NCBI RefSeq assembly: GCF_010882175.1
Contig: NZ_WKLH01000006.1
Coordinates: forward strand, 861 to 64,860
Direction: 5' to 3'
DNA: 64,000 nt
Origin: Mangrovibacterium lignilyticum
GTDB lineage: Bacteria > Bacteroidota > Bacteroidia > Bacteroidales > Prolixibacteraceae
Below the pieces are notes generated by a model, which worked only from the letters and a program-made list of their open reading frames with translations, did not search any database and had not been told where the DNA came from. Each line of letters opens with the position of its first letter. Position 1 is the first letter of the stretch. Positions 31,862 through 40,242 of this stretch are shown here, piece after piece. The position numbers and the translations under genes were made by a program.

Positions 31862-33576
31862 TTTGTTGATGTATTTTCGGCTTTCAAACTTGTTGGTTCT
31901 GTTGTATTCAGTTCCTCCAATACTTTCGCATCACGACTATAAATATCCCTGAAAAACCCGATTCCATTGCCTTCGTAGTAACCAGCCGTGAGATAAAGCA
32001 GTAGAACGTCAATGTCTTTCTCCGGAAATACCCGTATTGTTTTATGACTTTTAACGGTCGAGTCAATTTTCTCCCTTGTCCACTCCGTCCCTTCCAGTAA
32101 AACGACTGCTAAATCCAATGGATTTTGTGTTCGAATGCAACCATGACTAAACGCCCGTTCCTGCCTGTCAAATAAACTCTTTGAAGGAGTGTCGTGTAAA
32201 AAAACCGAATACTTGTTCGGGAAAATGAACTTGACAACACCTAATGAATTTCCCGCGCCAGGTTTTTGCCGAACCATGAAAGGAAAATTAGAAGGGCTGA
32301 TCTCCGCCCTATTCAAGGATGAATTGGCAACGATGTTACCGGAACGATCGATTAGCTCAAAATTGTTTCGATCGAGATACAATGAGTCTGACTTGATGTG
32401 CGGAATAATACTATTTTTAACGATTGAATAGGGCACAGTCCATGTCGGATTAAATTCAATGTAATGAAGCCTAGATTTAAAAACAGGCGTCTTGGTATAG
32501 GTCCTCCCAACTTGCACATTGGCAACAAACCGGGTAATATTATCTTCGATGTAATAAGCCTTAAATGCCGGGATATTTACTAGAATAAAACGGTTGCTTT
32601 TGTCAGACACCACCCAACGCAAGCGCTCCATGTTGACCCGTAGTTTGGCGATCCGCTCCTGCACCGTTTCGTTCAGGGCTTCAAATGTACCTTTGCCAAT
32701 AATTCCGTCCGGTGTCAAAGCATTTTTATGTTGAAACTGCTTTACATCGCTTACTAAATATTCATCATAAAGCGGGCTTAACAGATTCGTATCGCTACGA
32801 AGCTCTCCGGTTTTCAACAAACGTTCGCGAATCATGGGGACACGATCATCCTTGTCTCCCGGACTGACCACTTTTCCCCTTGGTATTACTCCCCAGCCGC
32901 CGGCATCTGCTATCTGCCGATAGTCAACCAACAAGGTCATATAATCCCTGTAAAGGATCATATCCGGTCTCAGCTCATGCAAGGCGTTAGATATCTCGCC
33001 CCGTGCAATCGCTTGCTCCAATTTGTAGGGAGCGTCTTCCATTATTTCCCGAAAACTATAGTTCCAATTCGGATCCAACGATTCAGGATCGACCTTCCCT
33101 TTCAGTAAATGATAAGCATACAGAAGAATCACGTCAGTCACTAAAATATCGAATTCGCCAACCCAATCATAATCAATTTCTCCCTCCGAAAGTTTTCCAC
33201 CAATCAAGCCAATGATATTTCGGAGTCTGTCAGCATGGTAGTCATTGGGAATTAGACCGTCTTGCCAAGACTGATGCAAGGCGTTAAGTGCATCTAACAA
33301 TACAGTATAATTGTCCCAGGCCGGCTTGTAGTCTCTGTTTTTGTAAAACTCCGGTAGTACGTTAGCCGAGAATATATATTCCCCCTCGATTTCCAAAATC
33401 TGCCCATCCTCCATTTTTTTTATCGCGCCTTGAATATGGAAGGCGATCTTGTCCTGACTGGAATAGATCTTTTTGTGAGCCTTCCGATTTTCGTCAACTT
33501 CAGCCTGAGCCATAGAGAATTCACTCGCCAAGGCAGAAAGAATAATGATCAGAAAATAACGGTATAACATAGACAT
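31858..33576 (-). CDS. L,D-transpeptidase (YcbB/LdtD-like)
   Basis: 572 residues with a signal peptide (YFLIIILSALASEFSMAQA). Domains in order: a scaffold region (about 50-250), a peptidoglycan-binding helical domain (about 255-310, VKQFQHKNALTPDGIIGKGTFEAL), and the YkuD catalytic domain (about 340-520) ending in FSHGCIRTQNP with the catalytic His-Gly-Cys. This is the layout of YcbB, which makes 3-3 peptidoglycan crosslinks in the periplasm. The extra C-terminal tail of about 50 residues is not assigned. Confidence 0.93.
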   Translation of the reverse strand: MSMLYRYFLIIILSALASEFSMAQAEVDENRKAHKKIYSSQDKIAFHIQGAIKKMEDGQILEIEGEYIFSANVLPEFYKNRDYKPAWDNYTVLLDALNALHQSWQDGLIPNDYHADRLRNIIGLIGGKLSEGEIDYDWVGEFDILVTDVILLYAYHLLKGKVDPESLDPNWNYSFREIMEDAPYKLEQAIARGEISNALHELRPDMILYRDYMTLLVDYRQIADAGGWGVIPRGKVVSPGDKDDRVPMIRERLLKTGELRSDTNLLSPLYDEYLVSDVKQFQHKNALTPDGIIGKGTFEALNETVQERIAKLRVNMERLRWVVSDKSNRFILVNIPAFKAYYIEDNITRFVANVQVGRTYTKTPVFKSRLHYIEFNPTWTVPYSIVKNSIIPHIKSDSLYLDRNNFELIDRSGNIVANSSLNRAEISPSNFPFMVRQKPGAGNSLGVVKFIFPNKYSVFLHDTPSKSLFDRQERAFSHGCIRTQNPLDLAVVLLEGTEWTREKIDSTVKSHKTIRVFPEKDIDVLLLYLTAGYYEGNGIGFFRDIYSRDAKVLEELNTTEPTSLKAENTSTN

Positions 33577-33873
33577 CGGATGACCATGAATAATTTAAAC
33601 TAGATATCTCGAATCTTCACGCTACTAAAAATATGGAATCCACCATTCAAATACAATGAAAGTAGCATAACTTATTGTTAACAATCCGATTCCTGTTCGC
33701 TGTATCAATCGCGGGGATAAACTGTTTTGAACAGGCTAATTCGAAGCTTTTAGACCACTGAATCGTAAAATTTTCGAGCTCTACATGTAACTATTCCCTT
33801 CAAAATATTGTAATTTTTGAAATAGCAACCAGTCACTGGAGTCATATTTCCTCGAACTACTAAGACAAAAGAT

Positions 33874-34515
33874 ATGGAAGAAAGTAAATTTGAGGCAAAA
33901 TTCTCGCAGAATAAAATCCTCGAAAACCTATCTAAAACAAACACTTATATTGCTATAAGCATCTATATCCTTGCTGCGACATTAGCATTTTACTTCGGGT
34001 ATAAGCATCTTGACATTCCACTGTCCACAAAATTTGGATTACTTTTTTTCGGGCTTTTCATTTTCTCGTTAACCGAATACCTTGTGCATCGCTATGTTTA
34101 CCACTTTCCGAAAATAGGTCCGTTCAGAAACCTGGCATATGACTTGCATGATTTCCATCATCATCACCCGAAAGACAAGAAGCGTCTTGCCATGCCAATA
34201 CCGGTTGCGGTGGTAATCGCTGTGGTTTTGGCAGCGCTTTTTGGGCTTACCATGGGAATCAAAGGGTTATTATTCTTTGCGGGATTTATGTTGGGGTATG
34301 CAGGGTACCTGTTGACGCACTATCTCATTCACATTCTAGGCCCGGTAAACCCGGTCATGCGCTATCTCTGGATTCATCATTCTATCCATCATTTTAAAGA
34401 TGACACGAAAGCATATGGCGTTTCGTCACCTCTGTGGGACTGGGTTTTCAGATCGATGCCGAGTAAAGAGCAAAGTCGTTTTATGACTGCAAGGGAAAAC
34501 AAAAAAGCAAGCTAG
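33874..34515 (+). CDS. Fatty-acid hydroxylase superfamily membrane protein
   Basis: 213 residues with four predicted membrane helices. The His clusters of the diiron hydroxylase/sterol desaturase family are present: HRYVYH, HDFHHHHPKDKK and HHSIHHF, with an additional HYLIHIL. These proteins use a di-metal site to hydroxylate lipids such as fatty acids, ceramides or carotenoids; the substrate here is unknown. In Bacteroidota, 2-hydroxylation of sphingolipid or membrane fatty acids is plausible. It stands alone. Confidence 0.88.
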   Translation: MEESKFEAKFSQNKILENLSKTNTYIAISIYILAATLAFYFGYKHLDIPLSTKFGLLFFGLFIFSLTEYLVHRYVYHFPKIGPFRNLAYDLHDFHHHHPKDKKRLAMPIPVAVVIAVVLAALFGLTMGIKGLLFFAGFMLGYAGYLLTHYLIHILGPVNPVMRYLWIHHSIHHFKDDTKAYGVSSPLWDWVFRSMPSKEQSRFMTARENKKAS

Positions 34516-34536
34516 CCTGTATTCTGCAGGAACCTT

Positions 34537-35547
34537 CTAGCCAGCTGCCTGACCTGTTTTTTCAAAATATTTCTGAACAACCATTAGGGAGATCAGGTTC
34601 TCCTGTTGTCTATTTTGAAATTGCTTTACGTAGTTGTTCGCATTTTGAACAATCTGTAATGCCTCGTCAGTATGCTCGATATAATATCTTAGCCGATCCT
34701 CCAAGTCACTGAAGTCGGGCTTAATCTCAACGTAGTGATAATTGGGAATCAAAGTTCCTTCCATGAACCATGTCTCGAACAAAGGTTTCGGCATAACTGC
34801 CAACGAATTAGACGACATAACCCATTTTAAATTTGTCGCTACATCGTACCCTTCAAGACACAATATAAATTTATAATCCAAATGCTCGCGTAGGCTCATT
34901 TTTTTCACCTGCCACTTATGACTGTTCTTATCGCTATTAATTTGCCCAATATTACAAAGTGGATGGTCAAAATACATCTCCAGAAACTTTCGCCGATGTT
35001 CTTGATGCGCATTCGACCGACCAACCAAATAATTTCTTTTTGAAGCGAAAGGCACCGGATCATTAATGAATAAAAAATGCCTCGCTTTATCTAAATTTAA
35101 AAGTACCGAGTTACTGTTATCTCCTTCAATAGGACGGCTTTTTGTAAAACTCGGCAGCTCAGGAACGTGCGTGATATCGCCAAACAAACAGTTGACATTT
35201 TTTGCAAAACTAAAGTATCGAAGATACTGGTAACTATCAAAAAAGTACACTCTCTGTCTATCCGGGAGCTTTAGGTTTTTCAACGGCTCTAGTTCTTCCT
35301 TGACAGACTTCTTTACCAGTTTATTGCAATAATCCACCCGGGAAATGATATAATCAGAACTGAACTTTTTGATTTGCTTCAACTTAAAAGGCAGCAAGAT
35401 TTGCAAAATAAAACGCGGAGTCAAAAATCTGAAGAAAACCTTGCAATAGTAATAAACTTTCAGGTTTTTATGCTTCAAATCCCAAAACTTAAAGGAGCGT
35501 TCTCTTCGTTTATCGTTATCTGTTAGATGGCTAATATTCTCAAACAT
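34537..35547 (-). CDS. Glycosyltransferase family 90 (LPS-type) protein
   Basis: 336 residues, no signal peptide. The C-terminal half has the CAP10/GT90 pattern: DYKFILCLEGYDVATNLKWVMSSNSLAVMPKPLFETWFMEGTL, then HYVEIKPDFSDLEDRLRYYIEH. In bacteria such enzymes add a sugar (often xylose or glucose) to lipopolysaccharide or capsule. The N-terminal third is basic and not assigned. It is monocistronic and tail-to-tail with the hydroxylase gene. Confidence 0.88.
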   Translation of the reverse strand: MFENISHLTDNDKRRERSFKFWDLKHKNLKVYYYCKVFFRFLTPRFILQILLPFKLKQIKKFSSDYIISRVDYCNKLVKKSVKEELEPLKNLKLPDRQRVYFFDSYQYLRYFSFAKNVNCLFGDITHVPELPSFTKSRPIEGDNSNSVLLNLDKARHFLFINDPVPFASKRNYLVGRSNAHQEHRRKFLEMYFDHPLCNIGQINSDKNSHKWQVKKMSLREHLDYKFILCLEGYDVATNLKWVMSSNSLAVMPKPLFETWFMEGTLIPNYHYVEIKPDFSDLEDRLRYYIEHTDEALQIVQNANNYVKQFQNRQQENLISLMVVQKYFEKTGQAAG

Positions 35548-35572
35548 TACAAGCTCTTTTTACTAGTTTTAC

Positions 35573-35603
35573 AAAAAAGCCACCTCCCAACGGAAAGTGG
35601 CTT
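35573..35603 (-). terminator. Rho-independent terminator after yebC
   Basis: Minus strand AAGCCACTTTCC, loop GTT, GGGAGGTGGCTT and a T run; 12-bp stem with two wobble pairs. Confidence 0.88.
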
Positions 35604-35623
35604 CATACGATCTTTTGCAAGGC

Positions 35624-36334
35624 CTAGGCGATGTTCGTGAAAACATGTTGAACGTCGTCATCCTCTTCAATCTTATCTAATAGTTTTTCAATATCTTCCA
35701 ACTGCTCGTCGGTAAACTCAACAGCAGTTGTTGGAATCCGCTTCAAAATAGATTTTGTCGCTTCAATTCCCTTATCTTCGAGCGCCTTCGATAGCGTTCC
35801 AAAACTGGTGTAGTCTCCGGTAGCATAAACAATATCCCCTTCAACTTCAATCTCTTCAAGACCCGCATCAATCAACTCAAATTCAAGCTCTTCGATATCG
35901 ACTCCTTCTTTTGCTTCAAACTCAAACACTGCTTTCCTCGAAAACATAAACTCCAACGACCCGGTAGGCACCAAACCACCACCAGACTTATTGAAATATG
36001 ATTTCACATTGGCTACAGTACGGGTCGTATTGTCGGTTGCACATTCGACAAATACCAATACACCATGCGGACCTTTACCTTCGTAGTTAACCTCTGTAAA
36101 ATCGGAGGCATCTTTTCCGGCAGCCCGTTTAATAGCTGAATCAATATTATCCTTTGGCATGTTTTGCGCCTTCGCATTTTGAATTGCTGTGCGCAACTTA
36201 GCATTCATATCCGGATCTTGTCCGCCTTCTTTTGCTGCCATTGTAATGGCTCTGGATAATTTCGGAAAAATCCGAGACATGTGGCCCCAACGCTTTTCTT
36301 TGGCTGCCCGGCGATATTCAAATGCTCTTCCCAC
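35624..36334 (-). CDS. YebC/PmpR family protein
   Basis: 236 residues. The start is GTG at 36334, since the conserved N-terminus [15 protein letters not shown] begins right there. Other family stretches are [61 protein letters not shown] and the [13 protein letters not shown] strand. Members have been described as transcription regulators and, more recently, as factors that rescue ribosomes stalled at proline stretches; the sequence does not separate these roles. Acts in the cytoplasm. Confidence 0.96.
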   Translation of the reverse strand: MGRAFEYRRAAKEKRWGHMSRIFPKLSRAITMAAKEGGQDPDMNAKLRTAIQNAKAQNMPKDNIDSAIKRAAGKDASDFTEVNYEGKGPHGVLVFVECATDNTTRTVANVKSYFNKSGGGLVPTGSLEFMFSRKAVFEFEAKEGVDIEELEFELIDAGLEEIEVEGDIVYATGDYTSFGTLSKALEDKGIEATKSILKRIPTTAVEFTDEQLEDIEKLLDKIEEDDDVQHVFTNIA

Positions 36335-36429
36335 GGTATGATTTTATTTTAATGAATGACTTTATTTTAACGGCACAAAAATAAAAAATACTTCCTTGAC
36401 ATCCCCATTTTTTAGTGAAAATCACGTTG

Positions 36430-37755
36430 CTATCCCCTTTTATAAGGAATAGAAAAGTAAAATTCCGATCCTTCGAGGTACTTGGTTTTATACCAAATAG
36501 TGCCTCCCATCAATTCCACCAGTTTTTTAGACAAGTGCAAACCAATCCCAACGCCGCTTTCAATCGTATGATCTCTATTCTGAAACTTTACAAACAGATC
36601 AAAAATCTGCTCTTCAAATTCGGGCTTGATTCCCCTCCCGGTGTCCTTTACATAAAATATTAATTCAGATCCCTCCTGATAACAACCGAATAAAATCACT
36701 CCATGATCTGAGAACCGGTAAGAATTAGTTATCAAACAGCGCAAAACCTGAGAGACTCTAAGCTCGTCAGCGTAAATTTGTGAGTTTTCTAAATCAATCT
36801 TATAATCGAGCTTAACTTTGTGCTCACGGTCCACCGATGAATAAGCCTCAAAACCCGACTTAAAATCACTGAAAACTGACTTTAAGTCGAAAAATGTAGC
36901 ATGCAATTCCAACTGATTAACCTCCAATTTTGATAAGTCGATGATATCTTCAATTAAAAACAGCAACTGCTTCCCGTTTAAGTCGATCACTTTGTGAATT
37001 TTCTTGAGGTCCTCATCGCTGTAATTCATTTCCGGAATCATCGAAGTAAAACCTGCAATTACATTAAGCGGAGTGCGGACTTCATGAGATAGATTGGCCA
37101 AAAAAGAGGTTTTGAGTTGATCTGATTTTTTGGCCCGCTCATACTGAACAATATAATTTCGTTTTACAGACACAGCCATGAAAAAAGTCAAGATTATGGC
37201 AAAACAAACACCTGAGTAAACATCTAAAATCCGGGTTTTTTCGTCAGAGTAATTACCTACAATTCCGGGGAAATTATATTCAATCAGAAACAAGACACAA
37301 ACATTGACGAGACACAAAGAAACCAGAACAAAATAATTTTTTCGCTTCCAAATAAGGATGAAAAACACATAGATACCTATAATCAGGTTCAATGTAGGTC
37401 CTTGAGAACCAAAATTGAACAACCAGGATAGGTTGTAAAAGATGATTGCAATTAAAAAGATGACATGAATTAACCACTTGGGGAAAATTCCAAACCGGGC
37501 TGTCGAGAAACAAAAAGTTGAAACAATAAGCAACGCCAATGTAATAAGTCCAATATTATAAAGACCTAATACAAAATTCGATACCGTTGCAATAACTGAC
37601 ACGAAAACCACTGTCAAACAACCGACTATTGTCAGGCGCTGTTCAAATGTTCCTTCCTTATATTTTCCCAATACAACCTTCCCGGCTAAGTCGCGAAACC
37701 GTAGAAAATTGTTACTCATATGCACACAAGCAAAAAGGTTCTTAATAAAACCCAT
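36430..37755 (-). CDS. Membrane sensor histidine kinase (orphan)
   Basis: 441 residues. Six or so membrane helices fill about 40-200 (TIVGCLTVVFVSVIATVSNFVLG to VYSGVCFAIILTFFMAVSV), with no separate sensory domain, so sensing is probably in the membrane. HisKA has the phospho-acceptor His224 in FLANLSHEVRTPLNVIAGF; the HATPase domain has YVKDTGRGIKPEFEEQIFDLFVKF and GVGIGLHLSKKLVELMGG. No response regulator is adjacent. It could signal to one of the orphan LuxR regulators at 4.5-6.1 kb, but nothing in the sequence shows this. Confidence 0.92.
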   Translation of the reverse strand: MGFIKNLFACVHMSNNFLRFRDLAGKVVLGKYKEGTFEQRLTIVGCLTVVFVSVIATVSNFVLGLYNIGLITLALLIVSTFCFSTARFGIFPKWLIHVIFLIAIIFYNLSWLFNFGSQGPTLNLIIGIYVFFILIWKRKNYFVLVSLCLVNVCVLFLIEYNFPGIVGNYSDEKTRILDVYSGVCFAIILTFFMAVSVKRNYIVQYERAKKSDQLKTSFLANLSHEVRTPLNVIAGFTSMIPEMNYSDEDLKKIHKVIDLNGKQLLFLIEDIIDLSKLEVNQLELHATFFDLKSVFSDFKSGFEAYSSVDREHKVKLDYKIDLENSQIYADELRVSQVLRCLITNSYRFSDHGVILFGCYQEGSELIFYVKDTGRGIKPEFEEQIFDLFVKFQNRDHTIESGVGIGLHLSKKLVELMGGTIWYKTKYLEGSEFYFSIPYKRG

Positions 37756-37857
37756 TTAGAAGGGGATGAAATTAGTTAAATTACCATAACTGCAAATAGT
37801 ATTTGACAATAAAACTTATTTTCCAGCCTGTTTCCATTCGTCCTTCCAATTTTGCTC

Positions 37858-37865
37858 TATCTTTG
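37858..37865 (+). promoter_or_regulatory. Possible apbE -7 box
   Basis: TATCTTTG fits TAnnTTTG, 21 bases before the ATG at 37887. The -33 region is weak. Confidence 0.4.
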
Positions 37866-37886
37866 TCGCTTTAAACGTTGAAGGAT

Positions 37887-38912
37887 ATGAAATCTCAAAT
37901 TACATTTCTTATAGTTTTTGTGGCGTTTGTTTTCAATTCGTGCAGTCCCAAACAAGCTTACATCCAAAATGAAGGTCAAATTTTCGGAACAACTTATCAT
38001 ATTACCTACGAGAGTCCGGAAGGCGAAGACCTGCATGAGGGCATTAAAAGTGTGATGGACGAACTGAACAAGTCGTTATCAACATACGATCCGACTTCGG
38101 TCATCTCCAAAGTAAATACAAATCAACCAACTGAACTGGATAACTACTTTCTCACTGTTTTCAAAAAGGCTGAAGAAGTTTCAAAAATTACCGGGGGAGC
38201 ATTCGACATTACGGTTGCACCAATGGTAAACGTATGGGGCTTTGGATTCAAAAACAAAGAAAATGTAACGACCGAATTAATCGACTCACTCAAACAATTG
38301 GTGGGTTATACCAAGGTCAAACGAGAGGACGGTAAAATTGTAAAAGAACACCCAAATACCATGCTCGATTGCAGCGCTATTGCCAAAGGCTATGGCGTTG
38401 ATGTGGTAGCCGCATACATACGCGACAACGGTTGTAAAAACTACATGGTTGAAATTGGAGGCGAAGTTGATGCGTTCGGGCTGAATCCCAAAGGAAAAGC
38501 ATGGAGCATTGGAATCAGTAAGCCCGATGAAGACAGTTTCTTCAAAGAACAACAATTACAGGCTATTGTGAATTTAAAAGACAAAGCACTGGCAACATCC
38601 GGAAACTACCGGAATTTTTATGTTGAAGGTGGCCAAAAATTTGCCCACACGATTAATCCGCATACCGGCTACCCGGTACAGCACAGTCTGCTAAGCACAA
38701 CAGTACTGGCCGACAGCTGCATGACCGCCGATGCTTATGCAACCGCTTTTATGGTTTTGGGATTGGAAAAATCGATTGAAATAGCCAACGCAGTTCCTGA
38801 AATAGAAGTCTATTTTATATATGCTGACGAAAACGGCGATTATAAATCCTATTTCTCCGAAGGCTTCAAATCATTACTACAGGAAGAATTCAATTCCGAT
38901 CAAAAAGAATAA
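37887..38912 (+). CDS. apbE: FAD:protein FMN transferase (ApbE lipoprotein)
   Basis: 341 residues from ATG 37887. Lipoprotein signal with FVFNSC, so it faces the periplasm. ApbE attaches FMN to Thr of exported flavoproteins, above all NqrB and NqrC, both encoded in this window. Visible features are FGTTYHITYE at the start, the FDITVAPMVNVWGFGF segment, DCSAIAKGYGVDVVA, GNYRNFY, HTINPHTGYPV and the Mg-binding TADAYATAFMVLG. The neighbour on the opposite strand is a small Cys-containing membrane protein that could belong to the same maturation task. Confidence 0.96.
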   Translation: MKSQITFLIVFVAFVFNSCSPKQAYIQNEGQIFGTTYHITYESPEGEDLHEGIKSVMDELNKSLSTYDPTSVISKVNTNQPTELDNYFLTVFKKAEEVSKITGGAFDITVAPMVNVWGFGFKNKENVTTELIDSLKQLVGYTKVKREDGKIVKEHPNTMLDCSAIAKGYGVDVVAAYIRDNGCKNYMVEIGGEVDAFGLNPKGKAWSIGISKPDEDSFFKEQQLQAIVNLKDKALATSGNYRNFYVEGGQKFAHTINPHTGYPVQHSLLSTTVLADSCMTADAYATAFMVLGLEKSIEIANAVPEIEVYFIYADENGDYKSYFSEGFKSLLQEEFNSDQKE

Positions 38913-38931
38913 AAAAGCTGACTAACAGCTT
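38911..38931 (-). terminator. Short terminator-like hairpin between apbE and the small Cys protein
   Basis: Minus strand AAGCTG, loop TTAGT, CAGCTT then TTTT. The stem overlaps the stop codon of the minus-strand gene. Six-base stem only. Confidence 0.5.
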
Positions 38932-39170
38932 CCCGGCTCATCATTGATCAATGAAAGTTGCTTAAAGCTAAGTTCCTTGCGGGCTTTAGCCTGTTCCATT
39001 TTATCGAAAGTTTGAGCACAGGTAACCCCACGTTCTTTCATGTGTGGATTTGCCCCAATATGCAGGTTTGGGAATTCTCCCTTTTTCTCTGTCAGGATTT
39101 TAATCGCTAAGCCAGCAAAAGCAATAGCAACTAAAACAATAGCAACTAAAAATACGATTAAGAAATTCAT
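38922..39170 (-). CDS. Small single-pass membrane protein with Cys motif beside apbE
   Basis: 82 residues: one N-terminal membrane helix (about 2-25, FLIVFLVAIVLVAIAFAGLAIKI), then a polar tail with IGANPHMKERGVTCAQTFDK and a C-terminal GSC. The type of protein is common in Bacteroidota and is usually left as membrane or secreted protein. Its shape (short, one helix, Cys in the tail) and its place beside apbE recall NqrM, the small factor that helps build the iron centre of Na+-NQR, but NqrM has four clustered Cys and here there are only two. A role in NQR maturation is a hypothesis. A minus-strand TAAGTTTG (39200-39193) inside a TTTGTGGCCACAAA palindrome lies just upstream. Confidence 0.75.
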   Translation of the reverse strand: MNFLIVFLVAIVLVAIAFAGLAIKILTEKKGEFPNLHIGANPHMKERGVTCAQTFDKMEQAKARKELSFKQLSLINDEPGSC

Positions 39171-39182
39171 CTTTTTACCTTT

Positions 39183-39200
39183 TTTGTGGCCACAAACTTA
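39183..39200 (-). promoter_or_regulatory. Palindrome and -7-like box upstream of the small Cys protein
   Basis: A perfect 14-bp palindrome TTTGTGGCCACAAA (39183-39196) overlaps minus-strand TAAGTTTG (39200-39193), a fit to TAnnTTTG. This may be a promoter with an overlapping operator. Confidence 0.4.
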
Positions 39201-39376
39201 ATCAAAAACGATCATTTTTGTGGCAGTCTGTTTCGTATAAAAACAAAGAAAAGAACGACTTGTTTCACTTTCCCCCAAAAGAAGGCGCAAAGCCCAACTA
39301 TATTTCGGAACATTCTTAGTATTTTTAAGGTTGTAGCGCTTAGTTACACGATCAACACCCCATTGAAAAAAAGTGT

Positions 39377-39766
39377 ATGGAAAAACATGTTAAAATTATT
39401 GCGATTCTTTATTTAGTCCTGAGTTTTCTGGGACTTATCCTCGCCTTTTTTCTTTATTACGTTCTTAATCTGGTTGGCCATATTACTGACGATCCTCAAG
39501 CCGGAATGGTTCTGTCTATCGTTACTCAGGTTTTAACAGTAATTTTGGTGGCCTCTGCTATTCCTGGAATTATCGGAGGTTTGGCTTTATTAAGATTTAA
39601 AGAATGGGGCCGCATCCTGATTATTATTATTTCAATCATCAACCTGCTGAATTTTCCCTTAGGAACAGCTTTAGGGATTTACTCGATCTGGGCTCTTGTT
39701 CACCGGGAAACATTGCCATTGTTCAATAAGGATCAAATTGAATCTGCCGAAACCAATCAACCGTGA
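39377..39766 (+). CDS. Four-helix integral membrane protein of unknown function
   Basis: 129 residues almost entirely of hydrophobic segments: about 6-30, 45-75 (QVLTVILVASAIPGIIGGLALL) and 83-112 (two short helices), with KEWGRILIIIISIINLL resembling the DUF4064/DUF4149-like small membrane proteins that carry a conserved W-(A/G)-R motif. No catalytic residues. Its end overlaps the acylphosphatase start (GTGA), so the two are translationally coupled. Confidence 0.75.
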   Translation: MEKHVKIIAILYLVLSFLGLILAFFLYYVLNLVGHITDDPQAGMVLSIVTQVLTVILVASAIPGIIGGLALLRFKEWGRILIIIISIINLLNFPLGTALGIYSIWALVHRETLPLFNKDQIESAETNQP

Positions 39767-40044
39767 GTGCTCGTAAATTGCACCATATGGTTATTGTTGG
39801 CCGCGTTCAAGGCGTCGGATTTCGATACTTTGTGCGGCTAAAAGCCAATGAGCTCAATTTGGGTGGTTGGGTTAGAAATAAAATGGACGGAAGCGTTGAA
39901 CTGGAAGTTGAAGGACACGACGATACCGTTGGAATTTTCGTCGATTTGTTAAAAATCGGCAATGGATACAGCCGGGTTGACCGTATTTTTCGATCCGAAT
40001 TACCTAAACTGCAGGAATACCAATCGTTTTTCGTGAAATACTAA
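39763..40044 (+). CDS. Acylphosphatase
   Basis: 93 residues from GTG 39763, which overlaps the previous stop. It hydrolyses carboxyl-phosphate bonds such as acetyl phosphate. The signature GRVQGVGFRYFVRLKA contains the catalytic Arg, and LGGWVRNKMDGSVELEVEG contains the catalytic Asn. This GTG gives the usual distance (about 13 residues) to the GRVQGVGFR motif; an ATG at 39787 would cut the first strand. Confidence 0.94.
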   Translation: MSARKLHHMVIVGRVQGVGFRYFVRLKANELNLGGWVRNKMDGSVELEVEGHDDTVGIFVDLLKIGNGYSRVDRIFRSELPKLQEYQSFFVKY

Positions 40045-40242
40045 AAAGCTGTGAGCTACTGGCATAGAGCACGGTGCCCAAATTTCAGTATTTCGCAGAT
40101 AATTTCTGATTTTAAGAGATGGATGCCTCCTTTATCAACAAACGTTCAAATTTTAGATCCAACCCACCCAAAACAACATTGGCACTAAATCAGCGTTAAA
40201 GGTTTACTAAACGTACCAAATAACAACTCCAACAGTATCCCT

